64,000 nt of DNA from Haberlea rhodopensis (GCA_907163345.1 CAJQUN010000003.1:10334821-10398820); one strand, 5' to 3'; shown: positions 9,736 through 21,435, counted from the first letter of the stretch. Translations and numbers: made by a program. The notes: generated by a model not told the origin, from the sequence alone.

Positions 9736-11997
9736 TACAACTGATGATCCATAAGGATCGAAGTACTGTCCTCAAGTGCCGTACTGATCTTCTTCGGTCC
9801 GAGAGTAGAATGAGTATATCGTCAATGAAAACTATGACGAATTGGTCAAAATGGCTGGAACACCTTTTTCATCAAACTCATGAAACACCCGGGGCATTTG
9901 TCACCCCAAAAGGCATGACTAGGAATTCATGTGCCCATACCTAGTTCTGAAGGTTGTCTTCTGGACATCATCTTCTCTTACTCGAATCTGATGGTACCCC
10001 GACCTCAGATCGATCTTACTGTAGAGCCTCGTACCCTGCAACTGATCAAACAAGTCATCGATCCTCAGAAGTGGGTACTTATTCTTCACCGTAGCTTTGT
10101 TCAGTTGTCTGTAATCGATGCACAAACGCATCGAACCATCTTTCTTCTTCACAAATAAAACCGGTGCTCCCCAGGGCGATACGCTAGGGCGTATATAGCC
10201 TTTATCAAGGAGCTCTTGCAACTGAATCTTTAATTCCCTTAGCTCCGCTGGTGCCATCCTATAAGGGGCACGAGAAATGGCCGACGTTCCCGGTAATAAC
10301 TCAATCCCAAACTCGACCTCTCTCGTCGCGGGAATCCGGGAATCTCCTCCGGAAAGACATCAGGAAACTCCGCCACTACGGGCACATCCTCAACTTTTAC
10401 TTCTTCTTTCTTTCCCGTAACATCAACGGCATATTGAGATATCCTGTATGGCCTCGTTCCAATAACTGTGCCATCTTGACAGCAGATATCAATGGAATCT
10501 TTGAGCGAGAACCATCCCATAGAACGTCCATGGAATTCCCATATCAGATTTGAACCGTACTGTCCTCTGCCTGCAGTTCACAACTGCCTGATACTGTTCA
10601 GAACGTCGATGCCCAGAATGCAGTCAAAATCTGACATTCCCAGAACAATCAAATCTGACCTTAGTTCTTTATCCTCAAAATAAATGAGGCCATTGTAGAC
10701 GATCCGATCAGTAATCATACTTCTTCCAGCGGGGGTCGAGACTATAAGAGGCGTGGGCGACGGAGAAGTGCATATGTGGTGTCTTTCCACAAAACTGTTG
10801 ACACAAAAGAGTGTGACGCACCTGTGTCGATCAATATAAAAGCAGGGTGCGTAAATAAAAGACACGTACCCGCTATAACCTCCTCCGGAGCCGCTGAAGC
10901 CTGCTCCCTTGTCAGTGCATAGACTTGTCCCTTGAGGTGGCCCCATGGGCTGACCTCCATGCTGACGCGGCACAAATGGGGGTCTGTGCTGTGCTGTCCT
11001 ATCCGCAGGCCTCCCCGCAGGACCCTGTTGACTTCCCCTGTTGGGACACTCTCTAGCAAACTGGCCCTTGTCGCCACAAACATAGCACCCTACACATTCT
11101 TTCGTCGGATGTGGTTGCCCACAAAGAGTGCATTGGATCTTCCCGGATCTGTCTCCCTGAGACTGCCCCCTTCCTGATGGGGTATCACCCCTACGGTTCC
11201 CCTTCCATCTATTGTCAGACCTCTTACCACTGAACCTTGACGCCGATGAGTTCCCCCTTGACTTGAACTGATCACTCCTTGGCTTCAAATTATCCGGAGT
11301 GGATTTCTGAGAGGGTGCCGACGGTGGTACAAACATCAGGGTATGCACCCACTCCTAGTTCGGCCAGCTCGGCCCGTGAGAGTGCATCATCAAAACAAGT
11401 AGGGCCATAAGTGATCACCCTATCGTACAGCTCCGGCCTCAAACCCTTCATGAAATTCCTCATCTTTGCTTGCGTGCTCGTGGCAATGTGAGGCACATAT
11501 CTGAGCAAGGAGCAAACTGAAGAGCATAATCTGACACTGACATATTACCTTGCTTGAGGTGAGTGAATTCATCTTCCTTAGCCTGTCGTGCTGCAGCCGA
11601 GAAATAAGGTTCAGAAAGCGAGTTCGAAACATTTTCCAGTTAACTTCATGACCTTGAGCCTCTTGCTCTACCACAGTGGTCTTCCACCACATTAGCGCCT
11701 TCTTGGCCAATTGGAACTCTGCTAACCGTATCCATGATGTCTTCGCACATGGGGCTGCCACAAAGATCTGCTATATTCTTTCTAACCATTCCTCAGCTCG
11801 TTCCCCTGTTTCGGTTCCTTCAAGGTTGGGGGTCGGTAAGCAAGAAACTGAGTTAAACTTAGCTCCCCTGGCAACAACTCTTGTTCGGCCGGTTCATCAT
11901 CAAAAGCTGGCGGGGGTAGGGGATTCGTACGCCCCGCGCTTGCATTGACGCTCACTGCGTCACCTACCTCCACATTTGCTGCCATACTGCAACACAA
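9736..11997 (-). pseudogene. Chromovirus copy A: gag, protease and start of reverse transcriptase, broken by many single-base indels
   Basis: Same sequence as copy B (16480-18753) read right to left: gag from 11997, CCHC knuckle near 11050-11090, protease with IDTGASHSFVS near 10800-10840, and the RT start with the fingers motif RLCIDYRQLNKAT near 10130. The gap cuts it inside RT. About fifteen one-base insertions or deletions relative to copy B split the frame into pieces; they are far denser than substitutions and become denser toward the gap. Inference: part of this damage may be sequence error rather than decay. Gag and protease would otherwise be full length. Confidence 0.9.
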
Positions 11998-12175
11998 GGG
12001 TTAAACAACAGATCCAAAAGCAGTTCGTATAATACTTCGTTAGATAAACAAAACATGTTAGCATAACATCATATACTTCATATGCAACTTATGCACAAAA
12101 CATGTTCGAAAGTAAGCACCTAGCTAACTTATTGCTAAGGCTACCCTTCACTCATTCCCGGGTTATCTAACCACT

Positions 12176-12187
12176 GCTCTGATACCA
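12176..12187 (-). other. Primer-binding site of chromovirus copy A (initiator-Met tRNA type)
   Basis: On the minus strand TGGTATCAGAGC, the standard complement of the 3' end of initiator tRNA-Met, four bases after the LTR end. Confidence 0.9.
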
Positions 12188-12609
12188 CTAATGTAGGTCT
12201 TCCTACCTTAATATCAATTAGTACACATAAATTGGACAGAACATGCATTTATAACCTCTTAAGGGTTCCGATTGTAGCTTGAGCTAAGGAGATTACAGGC
12301 CAAAATAAAATTTCCAAAAGCTATTTAATTACATTCCCATTAATGAATGTTATAGCTATAGGTTTACACTACTCCTAGAGTAGAGGCTATCAAAAATCCT
12401 GCATCCTACATTCATCTTGATTCCTTTAGCTCACCTCCTCAACCCGACCCTAGGCCCTTGGTCCAAAAGTGTACCTACAGGGATAACACATCGTGAGCAT
12501 ACACATATTTACTTAACATTATATAAAAGCATACAATAATGCATAACATCTTAGTTAAGTAAAGGTTATTGGTCGTCCTTCGACTTCCTTTGTTATCCCT
12601 GACTCTTAT

Positions 12610-13070
12610 TCATATATTAGGGCGTCTTATATGGCATCTTACCATATCGTAATCATCGTGTGGCATCTTACCACGTGGGCATCTTACCCAATCATATGGC
12701 GTCTTACCATCACATAAACATTTCGTGGCATCTTACCACGGGGGCATCTTACCCACTCACATACTTTGGGTGTCATCTTACCACGTGGGCGTCTTACCCA
12801 ATCATACACGTCGTATGACCTTATCATAAACTTCATCATCATAGATGTCATCGTAAACATCATCATCATAAACATCATCATAAGCATCATCATCGTAACA
12901 TCATCATAAGCATCATCATCGTAACATCATCATAAGTATCATCATCTTAACATCATCATAAGCATCATCATCATAAATATCATCATAGACATCATCATCA
13001 TAACATCATCTTAAACATCATCATCGTAAACATCATCTTAAACATCATCATCGTAAACATCATCATAATA
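12610..13070. repeat. GGCATCTTACC tandem units and CATCAT microsatellite inside LTR 1
   Basis: Alternating units of about 20-35 bp around GTGGCATCTTACCACGTGGG, followed by about 240 bp of CATCAT/CATCATCGTAA repeats. The same structure is at 19370-19805 in LTR 2. An open frame rich in Met through it is an artefact of the repeat. Confidence 0.85.
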
Positions 13071-13276
13071 TGTAAGGGTATGGTTTACCGTCCGATGCTC
13101 GTACGTCTCTTACGTACCTTAATTCCAAAAGAAGGAGAAATCGTAGACTTTATCTCCTTGAAGTCGTGGGTACCTGGGACGGTTCTACATAACCATACAA
13201 ATTGATATTAGAAGCTAAATATAGTCCAATATCCAAAAATCCCACAAAAATCAACATTTTTCATCTTTTGAACAGT

Positions 13277-13489
13277 GGCGATCGATCGCTCAAAATGAGG
13301 CGATCGATCGCCTGATTTTTCACTTAGCGGCGATCGATCGCTTAAAATGAGGCGATCGATCGCCTGATGCTTATTTGGCTACTGGACGTTGGCGATCGAT
13401 CGCGCCATTTGAGGCTATCGATCGCCTAAGCTCTTCTTCGCGTACTGCTTCTCGGCGATCGATCGCTGCTTTTGTAGCGATCGATCGCC
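13277..13489. repeat. Array of eight 12-bp palindromes GCGATCGATCGC (LTR 1)
   Basis: Eight sites in four pairs. Within a pair the palindromes are about 9-11 bases apart and flanked so that the pair also forms an inverted repeat (GGCG...CGCC); pairs are 18-35 bases apart. One site is mutated (GGCTATCGATCGCC). The same array is at 20008-20220 and, more diverged, at 21791-22002. Confidence 0.95.
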
Positions 13490-14168
13490 ACTTACAGTGG
13501 CCGCGATTTCACCATTTTCATGTGCATTTTGCAAGCTCATCTTCATACCTTTCAACACCAAACTTTCCAACAATAACAATAACATCATAACCCACTAAAA
13601 CCCACTTAAAACACTTCAAAAATCATACCCCAACCATAAACAACACATACCCAAACAAACCCACATAAAACATCAAAACTTAACCCATTTCAACACCAAA
13701 CATCATAAAACTTATAGGAATGGTTCCATACCTCTTGTAGGCTCCAAATCCTAGCAAAGATCTCACAAACAAAGTTTTTGTGGAACTTTTCTTCTCCTCT
13801 TTTGGTGGAACTCGAAAATGGGAGGGTTTGGGGTTTGGGAAGTGATTTGGGGATTTTTAAAAGGTGAAAGGTAAAGTGGGGGGTTTAAAGTGATGGGTAG
13901 AGGATTTAAAAAGGGGTTGCTTTAACTTAATTAAAATTGTACCCCAAACTTAACATGATGTATAAAATGCTCCAACATAGTATTTTAAAAGCATTTTACA
14001 AAAATGCTCCAAACTTCCTCTAAAATCACATCCTCCTCATATTTAATAATTAACACAATTAAATCATGTTAACATCTTAATACCCAACACATAAATCCAT
14101 CAACACATGATACATCATATAACATAATTAATGCCTTACTTGCAATTAATTAATTTCGGGGCATCACA

Positions 14169-14185
14169 TTACTACTCCCCTACTT
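14169..14185 (-). other. Polypurine tract of chromovirus copy B
   Basis: On the element strand a short purine-rich run (AAGTAGGGGAGTAGTAA) directly before the 3' LTR, where second-strand priming takes place in LTR retrotransposons. Confidence 0.7.
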
Positions 14186-14229
14186 ACAAGATTTCGTCCT
14201 CGAAATCGCATGCACTTACCCAAAAGAAA

Positions 14230-14952
14230 CTAAACATAAATCATACCAGAAAATAGTTCGGGGTAATGCTGCATCATATGCCGCTCCGTCTCCCACGTAG
14301 CCTCCTCGACACCCCGACGATCCCACTGAACTTTGACCATCGGTATAACTTTACTTCGTAGTCTGCGATCCTCACGATCCAGAATTCTGACCGGTCGTTC
14401 AACGTAGGATACATCTGAGTCTAACTGCACTTCAGTAGGCTGTAACACATGAGACGGATCTGGCTCATACTTTCTCAACATAGAAACGTGGAAGACATCA
14501 TGAATTCCAGATAAAGACGGCGGTAGAGCCAATCGGTAAGCCAAAGTGCCGATACGCTGTAACACCTCGTACGGTCCAACATACCTCGGGGATAACTTCC
14601 CCCGCATACCAAAACGAACAACACCCCTGAAGGGTGAGATTTTCAAGAAGACCTTGTCTCCTACTTGAAATTCTAGCGGCCGTCGCCGCTTATTTGCATA
14701 GGCTGCTTGCCTATCTTGGGCCGCTTTCATCTTTAAGCGTATCATCTTAATCTTTTCTTCCATGCCCTTAATCATATCCGGTCCTCCGACCGCTTTACTC
14801 GTCAAGTCCTCCCAATACAGCGGTGACCTACATCGTCGTCCGTAAAGAGCTTCAAAAGGGGCCATTTGAATGCTCGCCTGATAGCTGTTATTGTATGAGA
14901 ACTCTACCAGTGGTATAGATTCTTGCCACGGAGTAGTAACTCCAAAACACAT
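14230..14952 (-). pseudogene. Integrase C-terminal half and chromodomain (chromovirus copy B)
   Basis: Continues the integrase after a frameshift near 14945. The N-terminal part reads VEFSYNNSYQASIQMAPFEA, a conserved integrase segment; then the GPY/F region with VGPYEVLQRIGTLAYRLALP; then HDVFHVSMLRKY. The C-terminus has VKVQWDRRGVEEATWETE, the reduced chromodomain of plant chromoviruses, ending YPELF. Chromodomains of this group guide integration into marked chromatin. The frame is open to its stop; the break with the upstream half makes it non-functional as it stands. Confidence 0.9.
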
Positions 14953-15776
14953 GCCCTCAGCATATCTTCGAGCGTCTGTATAGTACGCTCCATTTGGCCG
15001 TCTGTCTGAGGGTGATAAGATGTACTCAATCTCACCTCGGTGCCCAAAGCTGTCTGGAGACCTTCCCAGAAATGAGAAGTAAACCTTGGGTCTCTGTCAG
15101 ACACGATCGAGACTGGAATCCCATGCAACCTCACTACATCCCGTACGTATAATTGGGCCATCTTTAGATACGTGAAAGTCATACTGTAAGGGATGAAATG
15201 AGCTACCTTCGTCAGCCTATCCACGATCACCCAGATCGCATCAAATCCAGAGGCCGACCTTGGCAAGTGGGTCACGAAGTCCATAGATATATGTTCCCAC
15301 TTCCACTTAGGTACCTCCAAGCTCTTCAGCTCGCCACCAGGCCTCTGCCTTTCTGCCTTTACTTGTTGGCAGATTAAACATCTCTTGACAAAACTGGTCA
15401 CATCACGCTTCATGCGTCTCCACCAGAATTGACCACTCAGGTCCTTATACATCTTTCTTCCTCCTGGGTGAATACTGAATCGGCTACTATGAGCCCGTTC
15501 TAAAATTCCTTTACGTAATTCTGGTGTATCTGGGACTACCCATCGGTTGCCCAGTCTTAATGAATCATCTTCAGCCACTCTAAACTTTGTTGGCTGACCT
15601 CGAAGTGCTATCGATGACCATCTCTGCACTTCATCATCCGACCTCTGGGCTTTCCTGATAGCCTCAAATACGTCTGGCTCGGCCAATAAGGTCGACACTC
15701 GCACCGGCGACGTGTCCACATCAAAGTCATAGCCCAGATGGCAGTATGAAGTCATCAAAGCTGATAAACACAACAT
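14904..15776 (-). pseudogene. Integrase N-terminal half (chromovirus copy B)
   Basis: The HHCC zinc-binding region is intact: H in RAHSSRFSIHPGGRKMYK and the pair CLICQQVK. The catalytic core shows the first Asp in SMDFVTHLPRS, the second in VSDRDPRFTSHFW and the Glu region around QTDGQMERTIQTLEDML. It is separated from RNase H by a frameshift near 15765 and from the rest of integrase by one near 14945. Each looks like a single-base change in an otherwise well kept gene. Confidence 0.92.
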
Positions 15777-17190
15777 CCTCGGCAGTGCTCTTCACCTTCC
15801 GACTTAAGGCGTCTGCTATCAAATTTGCTTTACCGGGATGGTACTCAATTTCACAGTCATAATCCTTGAGCAAATCCATCCATCTTCTTTGACGCATATT
15901 CAGTTCAGCCTGAGTGAATAGAAACTTTAGGCTCTTATGGTCCGTAAAAATGGTAAACGTAGTACCATAAAGATAATGACGCCAAATCTTTAAGGCGAAA
16001 ATGATAGCTGCCAGTTCCAGATCATGGACTGGGTATCTGGTCTCATGAGGCTTCAACTGTCTCGAAGCATAGGCTACCACTTGTCTGTCTTGCATCAATA
16101 CACAGCCCAAACCCTGCAATGATGCGTCCGTGTACAAGGCAAACCTCTTATCCTCAGACGGAATCACCAACACTGGCGCTGTCGTCAAACGACGCTTCAA
16201 TTCTTGGAAGCTTTCCTCACAAGCTTCGGACCAAAAGAATGGGACTCCTTTCTGAGTCAGCTGTGTCAATGGCTTAGCGATCTTAGAAAATCCCTCGACA
16301 AAACGTCGGTAATAACCTGCTAAGCCAAGAAAACTCTGTATCTCGGGTACAGAAGTGGGTGCTGCCCACTCCATCACAGCTTCAATCTTCCTAGGATCCA
16401 CAAATATCCCTTGGCTAGATATGACATGGCCTAGGAATACCACGCTGTCCAACCAGAACTCGCACTTGCTAAGCTTTGCATACAACTGATGATCCCTAAG
16501 GATCTGAAGTACTGTCCTCAAGTGCCGTACATGATCTTCTTCGGTCCGAGAGTAGATGAGTATATCGTCAATGAAAACTATGACGAATTGGTCCAAAAAT
16601 GGCTGGAACACCTTGTTCATCAAACTCATGAAAACAGCCGGGGCATTTGTCACCCCAAAAGGCATGACTAGGAATTCATAGTGCCCATACCTAGTTCTGA
16701 AGGTTGTCTTCTGGACATCATCTTCCTTTACTCGAATCTGATGGTACCCCGACCTCAGATCGATCTTACTGTAGAGCCTCGTACCCTGCAACTGATCAAA
16801 CAAGTCATCGATCCTCAGAAGTGGGTACTTATTCTTCACCGTAGCTTTGTTTAGTTGTCTGTAATCGATGCACAAACGCATCGAACCATCTTTCTTCTTC
16901 ACAAATAAAACCGGTGCTCCCCAGAGCGATACGCTAGGGCGTCTATAGCCTTTATCAAGGAGCTCTTGCAACTGAATCTTTAATTCCCTTAGCTCCGCTG
17001 GTGCCATCCTATAAGGGGCACGAGAAATGGCCGACGTCCCCGGTAATAACTCAATCCCAAACTCGACCTCTCTCGTCGGTGGGAATCCGGGAATCTCCTC
17101 CGGAAAGACATCAGGAAACTCCGCCACTACGGGCACATCCTCAACTTTTGCTTCTTCTTTCTTTCCCGTAACATCAACGGCATATATGAG
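15727..17190 (-). pseudogene. Reverse transcriptase and RNase H (chromovirus copy B)
   Basis: About 470 codons open. RT shows RLCIDYRQLNKAT, YSKIDLRSGYHQI, FRTRYGHYEFLVMPFG and the catalytic box FIDDILIYS; then the connection with FLGLAGYYRRFV and RNase H with LYTDASLQGLGCVL and DLELAAIIFALKIWRHYLYG, and TDHKSLKFLF. All expected catalytic acidic residues are present. The link to protease is broken near 17185, where copy A has a different base count and remains in frame. Confidence 0.95.
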
Positions 17191-17193
17191 ATA

Positions 17194-18753
17194 TCATGTA
17201 TGGCCTTGTTCCAATAACTGTGCCATCTTGACAGCAGATATCAATGGAATCTTTGAGCGAGAACCATCCCCATAGAACATCCATGGAATTCCCATATCAG
17301 ATTTGAACAGTACTGTCCTCTGCCTGCAGTTCACAACTGCCTGATACCTGTTCAGAACGTCGATGCCCAGAATGCAGTCAAAATCTGACATTCCCAGAAC
17401 AATCAAATCTGACCTTAGTTCTTTATCCTCAAAATAAATGAGGCCATTGTAGACGATCCGATCAGTAATCATACTTCTTCCAGCGGGGGTCGAGACTATA
17501 AGAGGCGTGGGCGACGGAGAAGTGCATATGTGGTGTCTTTCCACAAAACTTGTTGACACAAAAGAGTGTGACGCACCTGTGTCGATCAATATAAAAGCAG
17601 GGTGCGTAAATAAAAGACACGTACCCGATATAACCTCCTCCGGAGCCGCTGAAGCCTGCTCCCTTGTCAGTGCATAGACTTGTCCTTGAGGTGGCCCCAT
17701 GGGCTGACCTCCATGCTGACGCGGCACAAATGGGGGTCTGTGCTGTGCTGTCCTATCCGCAGGCCTCCCCGCAGGACCCTGTTGACTTCCCCTGTTGGGA
17801 CACTCTCTAGCAAAGTGGCCCTTGTCGCCACAAACATAGCACCCTACACATTCTTTCGTCGGATGTGGTTGCCCACAAAGAGTGCATTGGATCTTCCCGG
17901 ATCTGTCTCCCTGAGACTGCCCCCTTCCTGATGGGGTATCACCCCTACGGTTCCCCTTCCATCTATTGTCAGACCTCTTACCACTGAACCTTGACGCCGA
18001 TGAGTTCCCCCTTGACTTGAACTGATCACTCCTTGGCTTCAAATTATCCGGAGTGGATTTCTGAGAGGGTGCCGACGGTGGTACAACATCAGGGTATGCA
18101 CCCACTCCTAGTTCGGCCAGCTCGGCCCGTGAGAGTGCATCATCAAAACAAGTAGGGCCATAAGTGATCACCCTATCGTACAGCTCCGGCCTCAAACCCT
18201 TCATGAAATTCCTCATCTTTGCTTGCGTGCTCGTGGCAATGTGAGGCACATATCTGAGCAAGGAGCAAAACTGAAGAGCATAATCTGACACTGACATATT
18301 ACCTTGCTTGAGGTGAGTGAATTCATCTTCCTTAGCCTGTCGTGCTGCAGCCGAGAAATAACGGTTCAGAAAGCGAGTTCGAAACATTTTCCAGTTAACT
18401 TCATGACCTTGAGCCTCTTGCTCTACCACAGTGGTCTTCCACCACATTAGCGCCTTCTTGGCCAATTGGAACTCTGCTAACCGTATCCATGCTGTCTTCG
18501 CACATGGGGCTGCCACAAAGATCTGCTCTATTCTTTCTAACCATTCCTCAGCTCGTTCCCCTGTTTCGGTTCCTTCAAAGGTTGGGGGTCGGTAAGCAAG
18601 AAACTGAGTTAAGCTTAGCTCCCCTGGCAACAACTCTTGTTCGGCCGGTTCATCATCAAAAGCTGGCGGGGGTAGGGGATTCGTACGCCCCGCGCTTGCA
18701 TTGACGCTCACTGCGTCACCTACCTCCACATTTGCTGCCATACTGCAACACAA
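17194..18753 (-). CDS. Gag and aspartic protease (chromovirus copy B)
   Basis: 519 codons open from an ATG at 18753. The N-terminal half is a retrotransposon gag domain (LAYRPPTFEGTETGERAEEW, later RYFSAAARQAKEDEFTHLKQ), followed by a basic, Ser/Gly-rich linker and a CCHC nucleic-acid-binding knuckle, CYVCGDKGHFAREC, preceded by a second Cys/His cluster (CTLCGQPHPTKEC). The protease catalytic motif is IDTGASHSFVS and the flap/second region has DFDCILGIDVL. Gag packages element RNA; the protease cuts the polyprotein. This frame is whole; the break with RT lies just after it. Confidence 0.93.
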   Translation of the reverse strand: MCCSMAANVEVGDAVSVNASAGRTNPLPPPAFDDEPAEQELLPGELSLTQFLAYRPPTFEGTETGERAEEWLERIEQIFVAAPCAKTAWIRLAEFQLAKKALMWWKTTVVEQEAQGHEVNWKMFRTRFLNRYFSAAARQAKEDEFTHLKQGNMSVSDYALQFCSLLRYVPHIATSTQAKMRNFMKGLRPELYDRVITYGPTCFDDALSRAELAELGVGAYPDVVPPSAPSQKSTPDNLKPRSDQFKSRGNSSASRFSGKRSDNRWKGNRRGDTPSGRGQSQGDRSGKIQCTLCGQPHPTKECVGCYVCGDKGHFARECPNRGSQQGPAGRPADRTAQHRPPFVPRQHGGQPMGPPQGQVYALTREQASAAPEEVISGTCLLFTHPAFILIDTGASHSFVSTSFVERHHICTSPSPTPLIVSTPAGRSMITDRIVYNGLIYFEDKELRSDLIVLGMSDFDCILGIDVLNRYQAVVNCRQRTVLFKSDMGIPWMFYGDGSRSKIPLISAVKMAQLLEQGHT

Positions 18754-18930
18754 GGGTTAACAACAAGATCCAAAAGCAGTTCGTATAATACTTCGTTAGA
18801 TAAACAAAACATGTTAGCAAACATCATATACTTCATATGCAACTTATGCACAAAACATGTTCGAAAGTAAGCACCTAGCTAACTTATTGCTAAGGCTACC
18901 CTTCACTCATTCCCGGGTTATCTAACCACT

Positions 18931-18942
18931 GCTCTGATACCA
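18931..18942 (-). other. Primer-binding site of chromovirus copy B
   Basis: Minus-strand TGGTATCAGAGC, initiator tRNA-Met type, next to the LTR 2 end. Confidence 0.92.
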
Positions 18943-18946
18943 CTAA

Positions 18947-20900
18947 TGTAGGGTCTTCCTACCTTAATATCAATTAGTACACATAAATTGGACAGAACAT
19001 GCATTTATAACCTCTTAAGGGTTCCGATTGTAGCTTGAGCTAAGGAGATTACAGGCCAAAATAAAATTTCCAAAAGCTATTTAATTACATTCCCATTAAT
19101 GAATGTTATAGCTATAGGTTTACACTACTCCTAGAGTAGAGACTATCAAAAATCCTGCATCCTACATTCATCTTGATTCCTTTAGCTCACCTCCTCAACC
19201 CGACCCTAGGCCCTTGGTCCAAAAGTGTACCTACAGGGATAACACATCGTGAGCATACACATATTTACTTAACATTATATAAAAGCATACAATAATGCAT
19301 AACATCTTAGTTAAGTAAAGGTTATTGGTCGTCCTTCGACTTCCTTTGTTATCCCTGACTCTTATTCATATATTAGGGCGTCTTACCCCATTATATGGCA
19401 TCTTACCATATCGTAATCATCGTGTGGCATCTTACCACGTGGGCATCTTACCCAATCATATGGCGTCTTACCATCACATAAACATTTCGTGGCATCTTAC
19501 CACGGGGGCATCTTACCCACTCACATACTTTGGGTGACATCTTACCACGTGGGCGTCTTACCCAATCATACACGTCGTATGACCTTATCATAAACTTCAT
19601 CATCATAGATGTCATCATAAACATCATCATCATAAACATCATCATAAGCATCATCATCGTAACATCATCATAAGCATCATCATCGTAACATCATCATAAG
19701 CATCATCATCATAAATATCATCATAGACATCATCATCATAACATCATCTTAAACATCATCATCGTAAACATCATCTTAAACATCATCATCGTAAACATCA
19801 TCATAATATGTAAGGGTATGGTTTACCGTCCGATGCTCGTACGTCTCTTACGTACCTTAATTCCAAAAGAAGGAGAAATCGTAGACTTTATCTCCTTGAA
19901 GTCGTGGGTACCTGGGACGGTTCTACATAACCATACAAATTGATATTAGAAGCTAAATATAGTCCAATAATCCCACAAAAATCAACATTTTTCATCTTTT
20001 GAACAGTGGCGATCGATCGCTCAAAATGAGGCGATCGATCGCCTGATTTTTCACTTAGCGGCGATCGATCGCTTAAAATGAGGCGATCGATCGCCTGATG
20101 CTTATTTGGCTACTGGACGTTGGCGATCGATCGCGCCATTTGAGGCGATCGATCGCCTAAGCTCTTCTTCGCGTACTGCTTCTCGGCGATCGATCGCTGC
20201 TTTTGTAGCGATCGATCGCCACTTACAGTGGCCGCGATTTCACCATTTTCATGTGCATTTTGCAAGCTCATCTTCATACCTTTCAACACCAAACTTTCCA
20301 ACAATAACAATAACATCATAACCCACTAAAACCCACTTAAAACACTTCAAAAATCATACCCCAACCATAAACAACACATACCCAAACAAACCCACATAAA
20401 ACATCAAAAACTTAACCCATTTCAACACCAAACATCATAAAACTTATAGGAATGGTTCCATACCTCTTGTAGGCTCCAAATCCTAGCAAAGATCTCACAA
20501 ACAAAGTTTTTGTGGAACTTTTCTTCTCCTCTTTTGGTGGAACTCGAAAATGGGAGGGTTTGGGGTTTGGGAAGTGATTTGGGGATTTTTAAAAGGTGAA
20601 AGGTAAAGTGGGGGGTTTAAAGTGATGGGTAGAGGATTTAAAAAGGGGTTGCTTTAACTTAATTAAAATTGTACCCCAAACTTAACATGATGTATAAAAT
20701 GCTCCAACATAGTATTTTAAAGCATTTTACAAAAATGCTCCAAACTTCCTCTAAAATCACATCCTCCTCATATTTAATAATTAACACAATTAAATCATGT
20801 TAACATCTTAATACCCAACACATAAATCCATCAACACATGATACATCATATAAACATAATTAATGCCTTACTTGCAATTAATTAATTTCGGGGCATCACA
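18947..20900 (-). repeat. Chromovirus LTR 2 (5' LTR of copy B)
   Basis: 1954 bp, TG to CA, near-identical to LTR 1. Contains the GGCATCTTACC units and CATCAT microsatellite at 19370-19805 and the palindrome array at 20008-20220. On its right it abuts an older LTR of a related family. Confidence 0.93.
20008..20220. repeat. Array of eight GCGATCGATCGC palindromes (LTR 2)
   Basis: Same four-pair layout as 13277-13489, with the site that is mutated in LTR 1 intact here (GGCGATCGATCGCC). Confidence 0.95.
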
Positions 20901-21244
20901 CTTTTCCCAAAAGTGTTCTTCTCAAGCCACCGCCTCAACCCGCCTTAGCCCTTCTTATCATGCCAAAAGTGTACCTACAAGGACAACCCCCAAACATGAG
21001 CAATAATATCATTCATATTCAACACAATATGAATATAAGGCGTAAATGCATAAATCACAATAAAACACTTCCTGTTTTTCCCATGCATTTTAAACGCTTC
21101 CAGTTTGGTTGTCCCTGTACCATAACTCATGAGTATAATCAATAGATTATTTAATGGTCTACACATGTCATGACATAATACCATTTCATCATCACCAAAT
21201 ACCAATCACCAATCCCTAGTCTGTTCATCACAATGTATTTTAAT

Positions 21245-21435
21245 GCCCCTCGCTTATTTACATATAGGCGGCATAGAATAACCTCGCTTCAATGGACATG
21301 CGGCGCTCCCACCCCTCGCTTCACATTGAGCGGCAAATATCTTTCCTCGCCCTATATGATAACCACGCTCAAATGTGACATGCGGCGCTCCCACCCCTCG
21401 CTTCACATTTAGCGGCAACAAATCAAATAGCGGCA
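21245..21435. repeat. CCTCGCTTCACATT / GCGGC repeat within the older LTR
   Basis: Two copies of a block with ATGCGGCGCTCCCACCCCTC followed by GCTTCACATT and AGCGGCAA, at about 21298 and 21380, plus shorter partial copies. It occupies the same place as the GGCATCTTACC units of LTR 1/2 but has unrelated sequence. Confidence 0.7.

Larger units (their letters stand above)
12192..14168 (-). repeat. Chromovirus LTR 1 (shared by copy A and copy B)
   Basis: Bounded by TG and CA (TGTAGG on the left, GGGCATCACA on the right; on the element strand it begins TGTGATGCCCCGAAATT). It is 1977 bp and nearly identical to 18947-20900, apart from a few substitutions, a missing short block near 12620 and one extra ATC-rich unit near 12930. 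It contains a repeat of the type GTGGCATCTTACCACG (12610-12810), a CATCAT/CATCGTAA microsatellite (12825-13070) and eight GCGATCGATCGC palindromes. It lies between two internal regions, so it is the 5' LTR of copy A and the 3' LTR of copy B. Confidence 0.93.
12192..20900 (-). mobile_element. Tekay-like chromovirus copy B (Ty3/gypsy), complete but frameshifted
   Basis: LTR (18947-20900), tRNA-Met primer-binding site (18931-18942), gag, protease, RT, RNase H, integrase with C-terminal chromodomain, polypurine tract and second LTR (12192-14168), all in order on the minus strand. Domain order and the chromodomain place it among chromoviruses, close to the Tekay/Del type. The LTR pair is nearly identical, so insertion was recent. 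No target duplication can be read: on the right the flank is CTTTT, on the left the LTR continues into copy A instead of host DNA. Confidence 0.93.

Noticed and set aside
13277..13489. Regularly spaced palindromes look like a CRISPR array
   Set aside because: Spacers are 9-35 bp and irregular, no cas genes exist, and the sequence is an LTR in a plant genome.
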